From Chytridium lagenaria (taxonomy: Eukaryota; Chytridiomycota; Chytridiomycetes; Chytridiales; Chytridiaceae): a stretch of 55,204 bases of DNA. Positions 1 to 7,475 of this stretch are shown here, in pieces. Numbering within the stretch: position 1 is the stretch's first letter; each line of letters begins with the position of its first letter. Under the pieces are notes generated by a model. The model did no database searches, had not been told where the DNA came from, and worked only from the letters and a program-made list of their open reading frames with translations. The stretch lies in NCBI GenBank assembly GCA_025449115.1, contig JAHLKC010000192.1, positions 1-55,204 on the forward strand, read 5' to 3'. Position numbers and translations under genes: made by a program.

Positions 1-249
1 CCCCTCCCGCACTACCACCGCTGCCCCCGACCACTCCGATTCCAACACGACCAACCTTCTTCAACACCGCCAACCCGATCCTCCACCCTAGGACTCCACC
101 ACCGCACCACCACCCACCACATACAACCCCCCCCTCATCCATCATCATCAGAAATCCCTATCACTACCCATCCCCCGACCAGTCCCCATCAAGAACAACC
201 ACCACCCACAACGCACCAACCCCCCGACACCACCAGCTACACCACCACC

Positions 250-860
250 CAACACTCACCCACCACTCATGAACCCCCCCGACCCAACCCTCTTCCACAG
301 TCTCACTGCATGAGGGGTTCGAACCCTCTCTGCAGTTCTTCTCTTCCGACCACATCCCATCAGCAACCACCACCGACCGCCACCACCAACGCCGCACCAC
401 TCACCCACCCCCGACACCACCACCTATGCCACCACCCATCACTCACCAAACCTCCGGCCCCACCCTTTCACAAACTTACTGCATGAGGGGTTCGAACCCT
501 CTCTGCAGTTCTTCTCTTTCCCCCTCCGACCACATCCCATTAACAACCACCACCGACCGCTCACCAACCGCCGCACTACTCACCCACCACCCACACCACC
601 ACCTACCACTCACCAACCCCCGACCCACCCTCTTCCACAACCTTACTGCATGAGGGGTTCGAACCCTCTCTGCAGTTCTTCTTTTTTCACCCCCCCGACC
701 ACCCCTCATTAACAACCACCACCGACCGCACACCAACCGCCGCACCACTCACCGCCTCACCAACTCTTCCAGTCACCAACCCTTCCAGTTTCCACTAACA
801 CACTCTGCCATAGTCCTACTGCATGAGGGGTTTGAACCCTCTCTGCAGTTCATTTTTTTT
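250..860. repeat. ~170-bp tandem repeat carrying a TTCGAA-centred palindrome
   Basis: Four C-rich units repeat with spacings of 173, 167 and 173 bp. Each contains a 30-bp near-palindrome (306-335, 479-508, 646-675, 819-848) of the form CTGCATGAGG-GGTTCGAACC-CTCTCTGCAG, with a TTCGAA or TTTGAA centre. The rest of each unit is CCACCACC/CCGACCAC-rich simple sequence. Open frames crossing this region are products of the repeat. The core GGTTCGAANCC matches the polymerase III B box of tRNA genes, but no cloverleaf is visible. Similar repeat-rich DNA is known near chromosome ends, but I see no telomeric motif. Confidence 0.85.
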
Positions 861-944
861 TTCTCCGTTTAGTGTGTTTTAACCATTTTCCTAGTTTTTT
901 TTTTTTTTGTTGGTTCTTATAGTGACATTTGTCGCTTTAAGAAT

Positions 945-1091
945 CAATTAAAAAAACAACGATTTTGAGACCGCGGTCTCAGAATCGCTGTTTTTTTAAT
1001 TGTTTCTTTCAGTGACATTTGCCACTCTAAGAAACAATTATAAAAACAGCAATTCTGAGACCGCGGTCTCAGAATCGCTGTTTTTATAAAT
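945..1091. repeat. Pair of long palindromes centred on GAGACCGCGGTCTC
   Basis: Two almost perfect palindromes of about 58 and 56 bp (945-1002 and 1036-1091) are each centred on the 14-bp core GAGACCGCGGTCTC (967-980, 1057-1070). They are separated and flanked by smaller hairpins (GTGACATTTGTCGC types and AGCGACGTGTCGCT near 1100-1113). The unit repeats about every 90 bp, so this is a short tandem array of cruciform-capable DNA. No coding is visible. Confidence 0.85.
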
Positions 1092-1117
1092 GTTTTTTAG
1101 AGCGACGTGTCGCTAAC

Positions 1118-1420
1118 CCCTTATACTGGAGGGGTTCGAACCCCCTCCTTTGTATTACGTTACTCATTGTGTTACGTTTTCTTTATTTATTTAATTATTT
1201 ATTCTTTTTTTAACTTATATATATTTATTCTTTATATTTATTTACTTAATATATATTTTTTACGTATCATTTATTTACAGATTTATATATTTATTTACAC
1301 ATCTATTTATTTATTTATTTATTTACTTATCATCTATGAACAGATTTATATATTGATTTATATATTTATTTAGTTATTCATTTATTATTAATTAATTTAT
1401 TTATTTATATACTTACAGGC
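1118..1420. repeat. Fifth TTCGAA palindrome followed by AT-rich simple sequence
   Basis: A diverged copy of the TTCGAA palindrome (GGAGGGGTTCGAACCCCCTCC, near 1128-1148) is followed by about 260 bp of TTTATTTA-type simple sequence. The open frame through it encodes only Ile/Tyr/Leu low complexity and is not a gene. Confidence 0.7.
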
Positions 1421-1593
1421 GCGCGTGAACGCGCGCGTGAAGGCATACGTGAAAGCGCGCGTGAAGGCGACGCTTTAAGCGCGCGTGAAGGCGGCGCTTT
1501 AAGCGCGCGTGAAGGCGACGCTTTAAGCGCGCGTGAAGGCGACGCTTTAAGCGCGCGTGAAGGCGACGCTTTAAGCGCGCGTGAAGGCGACGC
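1421..1593. repeat. 24-bp GC-rich tandem array
   Basis: Six to seven copies of a 24-bp unit (GCGCGCGTGAAGGCGACGCT plus TTAA) stand in otherwise AT-rich DNA. Copies are nearly identical, apart from the first ones. The minus-strand open frame across it (Arg/Leu/His repeats) is produced by the repeat length being a multiple of three. Confidence 0.9.
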
Positions 1594-1899
1594 TTAGGTT
1601 CTTTCATTCATTATACGCTCGTCAATTTTATTATGGTTTACATACGAAAAACTACCTAACCTTCTAACCCACAGGCCCTTATAACACTAATCCCTTTAAC
1701 TATTTATGCACTTCACTGTTTCCGCTGGACTTCTTCACACCCTTGCAGCATTTTGGTGGGTAGTTTCCAACATTTCCTTTACTTTACACAACAAACTATC
1801 ATGCTTTTTGAGGGTTCAATTCCTCTCACTTGCTTTTTCTACACTTCACCCCAGCACTTTATGGGTTAGTCGTCTGCTGTTGTCGCATTTAATTGGTGA

Positions 1900-2300
1900 T
1901 TTTTTCATTAATTGATTTGGGACCGGTGGTCCCAATTTAGTTAGTGATTTTTTCATTAATTGATTTGGGACCGGTGGTCCCAATTTAATTAGTGATTTTT
2001 TCATTAATTGATTTGGGACCAGTGGTCCCCAATTTAATTAGTGATTTTTTCATTAATTGATTTGGGACCAGTGGTCCCAATTTAATTAGTGATTTTTTCA
2101 TTAATTGATTTGGGACCAGTGGTCCCAATTTAATTAGTGATTTTTTCATTAATTGATTTGGGACCAGTGGTCCCAATTTAATTAGTGATTTTTTCATTAA
2201 TTGATTTGGGACCACTGGTCCCAATTTAATTAGTGATTTTTTTATTAATTGATTTGGGACCAGTGGTCCCAATTTAATTAGTGAACTTTCTATTAATTGT
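1900..2300. repeat. 48-bp tandem array with a GGGACC-N3-GGTCCC palindrome
   Basis: Eight copies of a 48-bp unit start their palindromic core near 1919, 1967, 2015, 2064, 2112, 2160, 2208 and 2256. Each unit has the 15-bp core GGGACCRGTGGTCCC followed by AATTTAATTAGTGATTTTTT and CATTAATTGATTT. The first two copies have CGG in the core, most have CAG, and the seventh carries the reverse orientation (CAC). The minus-strand open frame over this stretch is a 16-residue repeat created by the 48-bp period. Confidence 0.92.
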
Positions 2301-2426
2301 TTTATGACCAGCATTCTCATCCTACTCCTCCCCTTCCCATCATGACGACTCCTTCATCACTCTTATGGAGCAGAAAGAGGTTTAAGCCCTCTACTGTTCA
2401 GTTCCTGTCGTCTGCGGCATGACCAC

Positions 2427-2643
2427 CTTCTCCATCCTGTTTGAGTTATTGCTTCAGTAGGGGTTTAAACCCCCTATGCGGCATTATACTTCTATGAAAA
2501 AAGGTGTTGGCGAGAATTTAGTGACCTCAATAAAAGCATTTATAGATAAAGATAGTTTAATGCATGAAGATGATAATATTTATGTTAAAATCGTTCACTC
2601 TATAGATAAATGGCATAACCCTCCAACCATAATGCCCGTATAA
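2427..2643. repeat. Dispersed ~215-bp element, copy 1
   Basis: This segment is clearly similar to 10263-10478, from CTTCTCCATCCTG to AATGCCCGTATA. Both carry a hairpin with a GGGGTTYAAACCCC-type core and an AT-rich body with matching stretches such as ATTTATGTTAAAA and GCATAACCCTCCAACCATAA. It has no open frame. Its right end abuts the next repeat family. Confidence 0.8.
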
Positions 2644-2644
2644 G

Positions 2645-3080
2645 ATTGACCATTAGATCTTGCCGCAGGACGGCGACAAGTCTCTAATTATTACTTAAAA
2701 AAATTTGAAACTTCCGACGCTTGTACGTCGCTCACTTTTGACAATTTGATTGAGGGTTAAACTGGTTTCGAGATCTTCGCAACCAGGGCTACATTTCATA
2801 TTAAGTCAAGTCACACAAAAAAAATCGATAACCCTGTGGGGACCCCCATGTACCCTAATTTGAGCAAGATTTGACCATTAGATCTTGCCGCAGGACGGGG
2901 ACAAGTCTACTAATTATTACTTAAGAAAATTTGAAACTTCCGACGCTTGTACGTTGCTCAATTTTGACAATTTGATTGAGGGTTAAACCGGTTTCGAGAT
3001 CGTCGCAACCAGGGCTACATTTCATATTAAGTCAAGTCACCACCAAAAATCAATAACCCTGTGGGGACCCCATGTACCTA
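2645..3080. repeat. Second dispersed family, copies 1 and 2 (direct repeat)
   Basis: Two ~210-bp direct copies (about 2645-2853 and 2869-3080) share the order TTGACCATTAGATCTTGCCG, GACGCTTGTACG, GATTGAGGGTTAAAC, GGGCTACATTTCAT, AAGTCAAGTCAC and AACCCTGTGGGGACCCC. They are over 90% alike by eye. A third, more diverged copy lies at 5350-5568. No protein is encoded. Terminal inverted repeats are not obvious. Confidence 0.85.
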
Positions 3081-3579
3081 CGAACATGGACAACGTCGTT
3101 TTATCATCCGTAATCTTTCGACCCAGAAGCCATATGTGAAACGATACAGACTGCGGTAAAGCCAGCGGCAATATGCTTCTCCTGAGAAAATCTTATTCCA
3201 TGCTTGCATTCCCCGTTTGTCCAAACCTTGCGCTTGCATTGCACTGCCAGTCCAAGGAGACCAATGCTCGTGGATCTGCAGCGAGGTAACAGGTTCAGAG
3301 TGTCTTTGAGGGTAATACCCTTCAAAATTATCAACACAAGTTCGAGTTCACCCATCTTTTTACATGGGGAAAAAATAATGTTATGGTAAGAGAATTCGTA
3401 GAGGTGAGCAAGGGGAAGTAGAACAAAGGAGAGTAGCGATACAAGGGGGAACAGACGTGAATGAAAAAGAAGAATGGGTTTAAAAAGGAAAGAAAAAAAA
3501 ATAAAGGCGACCCAAAGGACGAAAAAATAAAACAAATATAAATTCCTCACCATCGTCCCCGGCAACTAACTCTCCACAA

Positions 3580-4193
3580 CTTCCCCCCTCCCCCCATTCA
3601 TAAAAACCTGCGCCAACTCCCCCCTCTCCACAGCATAAATCGCATCAGCCCAACTCCCAGCCGTCCAAAGCACAGTCCCACTCCTCATCTACATCCTCTC
3701 ACACCTCTCGGCCAGTTTCTCGAGATCCTCATTCGTCATCCACGTCAACGCGTCGGCGAACGAGCAGAGAAGCGTCGCTAAAGGGTGTGCTGACGCAGGA
3801 GGGAGGAGCCCGAGTGACGTAGGTCGGATGTTGGGATCAACTGAAAAAAAACATTGTAAGATATTTCAACGTGGATGGAAAAAGACAAAAGGGATTTTCC
3901 GTTGACAACAAAAAAAAGAAAGAAAAATTATTTAAAATATCTTGTCCTCCATTATTTAAAATATCATACGCTGCACTCCTCGCCTGCGTCATCCTCGGCG
4001 ACGTCTTCTCCTCCTCCCCCCCCTCCTCCTCCTCCTCCTTTCCTCTCCTCACTGCCCAAACTCTCCCTCTAGGTATTCCCTCCTCACATTCCACAGCAGC
4101 CTGAACCCTATAAAACGTCACAAGCAACGAATTCTCACAAAACTCCAACGCCTGATCCATCATTTCAAAATGCCACCATCTCCAGCACAGCAT
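3580..4193 (-). CDS. Unrecognised degenerate coding-like segment
   Basis: The minus strand reads as coherent protein in two blocks. One runs from 4193 (MLCWRWWHFEMMDQALEFC...VTFYRVQAAVEC) and the other lies at about 3830-3580 (SFADALTWMTNEDLEKLAER, then TVLWTAGSWADAIYAVERG), interrupted by a TAG at about 3690 and by low-complexity Glu/Lys DNA. I do not recognise the family. Amino-acid composition in these blocks resembles real protein, unlike the shadow frames nearby. It could be a decayed gene or a gene with sequence errors. Confidence is low. Confidence 0.25.
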
Positions 4194-4600
4194 CTCGCCG
4201 ATCCTGTGCGTGCGTGAGCGGGGAAACAGGCGTTCGCATCGCTGTGGGTTCAGTCGTGGTCGTGAGGTTTACCGTGGAAGAGTTGGTCGCAATGTCTCAT
4301 GGCGCACGTGACAGGGATCCAATAACCCCACCTCCAAACATCCAAATCATGGCCGTCGCAGAAGCAAGTAAAATACCACCCATCGTCGAGTTTCCCCCAG
4401 ATCGAATATACAACAACAAGCTTGAAGCGGTTAGGAAAATAGAACAGAAGAAGGGAAGGGGGGGGGGAGAAAAGAATACACGAGATAGTTTTGCGGAGTC
4501 CCAATCAACCCTGCCGCCAGATTCGACAACCCACGTCCCACAATCTCCCAATTCACATCCATATAGGGGCACCAGGTATGTCTCTTTCTACCCCCCCTTT

Positions 4601-4810
4601 TTACGGCTGACATGTGGGACGTGTAGGGAAACGGAGCGGAGAAGCTTTGCTTGACGGTTGGGGAAACAGATCCTGCGATTATGAAGTACAAGAATCAGAA
4701 GTATTATGATCATATAATTCGACTTGTGACGGCTTATCATAAGGATCTGTTGATTGAGACCTACCTGTATCTTGGCAAGACGCTTGAGATGGATACCACA
4801 CATAATTAGA
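4601..4810 (+). CDS. Possible terminal exon of an unrecognised gene
   Basis: After a plausible acceptor (ACGTGTAG at about 4626) the plus strand reads GNGAEKLCLTVGETDPAIMKY and continues for about 40 more residues to a TAG at 4808-4810. The composition is protein-like and the frame is free of low complexity. An upstream exon with donor GTATGTCT (about 4577) is possible, but the frame before it is poor. No family is recognised. It overlaps nothing else supported. Confidence 0.2.
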
Positions 4811-5349
4811 AAAAAGGTGGAAGCAATCAATTATCCAACTCAACACCGCCCGAACTAAAAAGCACCGAGATACCCGTCACTCACACCCTCGTTGACACTC
4901 GGGAGAGTTAGCACTTAATCATAATTACTTGTATCACCATACTTTAATTTATTTATATATATTTTTAGATATCAATGTATATGTCTGTAGAGTATGACAA
5001 GATTCTATGCGTTAGTTTTTGCACTGTATGTCAACAAAGTTTATGTTCCTAAGTATATCATCCTGATCACTAAGTACAGTTCCAATCGGGAAGCAAGTTA
5101 CTTAATATGTAGTACTTGTATGACCTTATTTTGATGAATGCATATTCTTACATGTATTTGAATCTATGTTTGTGGAGATTATAACAAAATTTTATCCGTT
5201 CATTCAAGTTATATTCAGGCGTTACCGTAAAAAAAAATTGAAGTTTGACGTTAAAACCATCAATGATATAATAAACATTACTTCCATGGTATAATTCTGA
5301 ATCATACATTCTATAGACCGACATACGTACTACGTCTCTGCAAAATTTG
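4811..5349. other. Intergenic, AT-rich; no gene seen
   Basis: AT-rich DNA with stops in all frames and no recognisable repeat or RNA gene. Confidence 0.5.
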
Positions 5350-5568
5350 AGTATGATCTAACCATTAGATCTTGCAGTAGACCTGTGACAAGTCTACTAA
5401 TTACAGCTTAATAAAATTTGGAACTTTCGAGGCTTGTACGTCTGTCCATTTTGACAATTTCCTTGAGGGTAATTGCTGTTCTGTAATCCGCGCAACGAGG
5501 GCTACATTTCATTTTAAGTCAAGTGACACAAAAATATTGATAAACCCCTCGGCACCCCCATGTAAAAT
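5350..5568. repeat. Second dispersed family, copy 3 (diverged)
   Basis: Matches 2645-2853 in order: AACCATTAGATCTTGC, GACAAGTCTACTAATTA, GCTTGTACGTC, TTTTGACAATTT, GAGGGCTACATTTCAT, AAGTCAAGTGACAC. It carries more substitutions than the two leftmost copies have between themselves. It ends immediately before the promoter-module array begins. Confidence 0.75.
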
Positions 5569-5597
5569 AAAAATTTTGCTTTTAGGGTCTTGTGGAA

Positions 5598-5683
5598 CTA
5601 CCGAGCTCGAGGTGTTCGGTAGAAAAAATTAAAAATTTGCTGCTTTGGCCTTGTGGAACTTCCAAACTCGATGTGTTTGGTAG
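5598..5683. promoter_or_regulatory. 25-bp inverted repeats, copies 1 and 2
   Basis: Copy 1 (5598-5622): CTACCGAGC-7-GTTCGGTAG. Copy 2 (5659-5683): CTTCCAAAC-7-GTTTGGTAG. In copy 2 the central G/C pair of the arm is replaced by A/T on both sides, keeping the symmetry. Both are preceded by TTGTGGAAC. Confidence 0.8.
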
Positions 5684-6029
5684 AAAAAATTATCTGCTTT
5701 GGCCACCGAACAACACCGGATCTTCGAAGTTGGGAGACGGGAGACATTTGCTTCGCCACCGAACAACACGGGATTGGGAGACATTTACTTGGCCACCCGC
5801 GCGCATATAAAAGGAGCCCACTTTTCCCCGTTTTTCTCATTTTTTTTTTACTCCATCGCTATCGTTTATAATCTAAACGTTGCAAAGGTATTTTTTAAAT
5901 TATGTTATGCTCGGAGGGTGATTGGTTACAATGATGTTTGCAGCGTTACCGTCCTCCATTCATACCAAACCTCCTTTTCAGATCTAAGCTGTTTAAAAGG
6001 TAAATTTTTGCTTTTAGAGTCTTGTGGAA

Positions 6030-6115
6030 CTACCGAACTCGAGGTGTTTGGTAGTAAAATTTAAAAATTTGCTGCTTTGGCCTTGTGGAACCACCAAACT
6101 CAAGGTGTTCGGTAG
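6030..6115. promoter_or_regulatory. 25-bp inverted repeats, copies 3 and 4
   Basis: Copy 3 (6030-6054): CTACCGAAC-7-GTTTGGTAG. Copy 4 (6091-6115): CCACCAAAC-7-GTTCGGTAG. They form the same paired arrangement as copies 1 and 2, one module downstream. Confidence 0.8.
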
Positions 6116-6496
6116 TAAAAATTTTCTGCTTTGGCCACTGAACAACACCGGATCTTTGGAGTTGGGAGACGGGAGACATTTGCTTTGCCACCAAACAACA
6201 CGGGATTGGGAGACGGGAGACACTTGCTTTACCACCCGCCCGCATATAAAAGGAGCCCACATTCCCCCATTTTTTTGTTTTTGTTTAACTTCATTGCTAT
6301 TGTTTCAAATTTGAACGTTCAGAAGGTAAGATTTTTTTGAGATGGGTTGTGCTCGGAGGGTGACTTGTTTAGGGTTAGGCTTACAATTATTCTTGCAGTG
6401 TTACCGTCCTCGATTTGTACCAAACCGCCTTACGCCGTCCGGTTTACATTTTAGCAGTTAAAAAGGTAAATTTTAGCTTATAAGGGTTTGGTGCAA

Positions 6497-6608
6497 CTAC
6501 AGAACCCCAGCTGTTTGGTAGTAAAAATTTAGCTCATTTGGATGGGGTGCTCGGAGGGTGACTGGTACAACTTTGCGGTGCAACTACCGAACTCGAGGTG
6601 TTCGGTAG
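6497..6608. promoter_or_regulatory. 25-bp inverted repeats, copies 5 and 6
   Basis: Copy 5 (6497-6521): CTACAGAAC-7-GTTTGGTAG. Copy 6 (6584-6608): CTACCGAAC-7-GTTCGGTAG, perfect arms. They are again a pair in front of a TATAAAA box (6739). Confidence 0.8.
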
Positions 6609-6904
6609 TAATAATTTAGCTTCTTTGGCCACAGAATAACACCGGATAATTGGATTTGGGAGATGGGAGACATCTGCTTTGCCACTGAACAGCACGGGAT
6701 CTTGGGACGGGAGACACTTACTTTACCACCCGCCCGCTTATAAAAGGAGCCCACATTCCCCTTTAACTTTTGTTTGAGCTTCCCGGCTAGTAACTTGGTT
6801 TCCGCAAAAACCTTCTTGATCCTTTGCCAAACCGCCCTTCAACAGACCGTTCCGCAGTTCTGCAGTTCTGAAGATAAACCTTAGTTTTGATGGGTCTTGT
6901 GCAA

Positions 6905-6929
6905 CTACCAAACGCGAGTTGTTTGGTAA
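6905..6929. promoter_or_regulatory. 25-bp inverted repeat, copy 7
   Basis: CTACCAAAC-7-GTTTGGTAA. The arms carry matched A/T changes relative to the CCGAAC/GTTCGG form. It precedes the degenerate fourth TATA-like site near 7012. Confidence 0.75.
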
Positions 6930-7216
6930 TAAATGTTTTGCTCTTTCTGCAACCGAACACCACGGGATCTTTGGAGTTGGACACGAGACTTCAGATTTGC
7001 CACCCGCCAGCATGTGAAAGGAGCACACCTCTCATTTATTTTTATTTTCTTCATCATTCCGGCCTAATAACATTCGTTTCAGCTTTGACGTCCTTCCTCG
7101 ATTAGGCGTTGCACTCGTCTCGCACTTGCTGTCAAAAGCTTCCTTACACACTCTATGTCAAAAGCTGTCTCAATCTTCTCAAACTTGGTAAGAATTAGTT
7201 TAGATATATTGTGTAA

Positions 7217-7307
7217 CTACCGAACTTACGCTGTTCGGTAGGTGCACAAGACCCATCAATTTGTTACAGATAATTTGTGTAACTACCGAACAGCTCAAGT
7301 TCGGTAG
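7217..7307. promoter_or_regulatory. 25-bp inverted repeats, copies 8 and 9
   Basis: Both have perfect arms with unrelated 7-bp spacers: 7217-7241 (CTACCGAAC-TTACGCT-GTTCGGTAG) and 7283-7307 (spacer AGCTCAA). They lie just before the TATAAAA box at 7335-7341 and about 170-260 bp before the ATG at 7476, so they are the copies best placed to act on a gene. Confidence 0.85.
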
Positions 7308-7334
7308 GAAAATTTTGGGGATTGGCCGTGTGCA

Positions 7335-7341
7335 TATAAAA
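7335..7341 (+). promoter_or_regulatory. TATA box of gene 7476
   Basis: TATAAAA in the context GTGTGCATATAAAACATT, about 135 bp upstream of the ATG at 7476. It is the last of the repeated TATA modules. Confidence 0.65.
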
Positions 7342-7475
7342 CATTACCTTCCCCATCTTTAAGAATCTTCCTTCTCACTCATCTGCACTCTTAGCCACTG
7401 ATCATCTCCTCCTGGCCCTCACAGCTTGACTCCTACTCACCGTCGGAGCTATCATCTTATCGTCAGGCTGGCAAC

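Larger units (their letters stand above)
5580..7345 (+). repeat. Tandem array of promoter-like modules upstream of gene 7476
   Basis: About five diverged modules follow one another, in the same orientation as the gene at 7476. A complete module has one or two 25-bp inverted repeats (listed separately), then TTTGGCCAC-GAACAACAC-GGATCTT and a GGGAGACGGGAGACATTTGCT-like stretch, then CACCCGC-GCATATAAAAGGAGCCCAC and a pyrimidine-rich tract. TATAAAA boxes are at 5806-5812, 6245-6251, 6739-6745 and 7335-7341. A degenerate one (GCATGTGAAAGG) is near 7012. Module starts are about 439, 494, 275 and 320 bp apart. Only the last module sits a sensible distance (about 135 bp) before an ATG that opens a credible gene. 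The others may be duplicated or decayed promoters, possibly of truncated gene copies. Confidence 0.75.

Noticed and set aside
1..250. Telomere or subtelomere call at the left end
   Set aside because: The satellite content is suggestive, but no TTAGGG/CCCTAA-type array is present.
306..335. tRNA gene suggested by GGTTCGAACC
   Set aside because: Only a T-arm-like palindrome is present. No acceptor, D or anticodon arms can be drawn around it.
1413..1607. Arg/Leu/His-repeat open frame on the minus strand
   Set aside because: Produced by the 24-bp GC-rich array, whose length is a multiple of three.
1900..2300. CRISPR-like array
   Set aside because: The whole 48-bp unit is repeated with no unique spacers, the DNA is eukaryotic, and no cas genes are present.
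1985..2320. 111-codon minus-strand open frame with a 16-residue repeat
   Set aside because: It is exactly the 48-bp satellite read in frame. The palindrome and AT-rich spacer explain it, and no gene-like flanks exist.
5598..7307. Zn2Cys6 activator sites (CCG-N13-CGG inside the palindromes)
   Set aside because: The spacing is constant, but several copies lose both CGG triplets together (CCAAAC/GTTTGG), so the triplets are not what is conserved. A Zn2Cys6 site is not excluded for the perfect copies.
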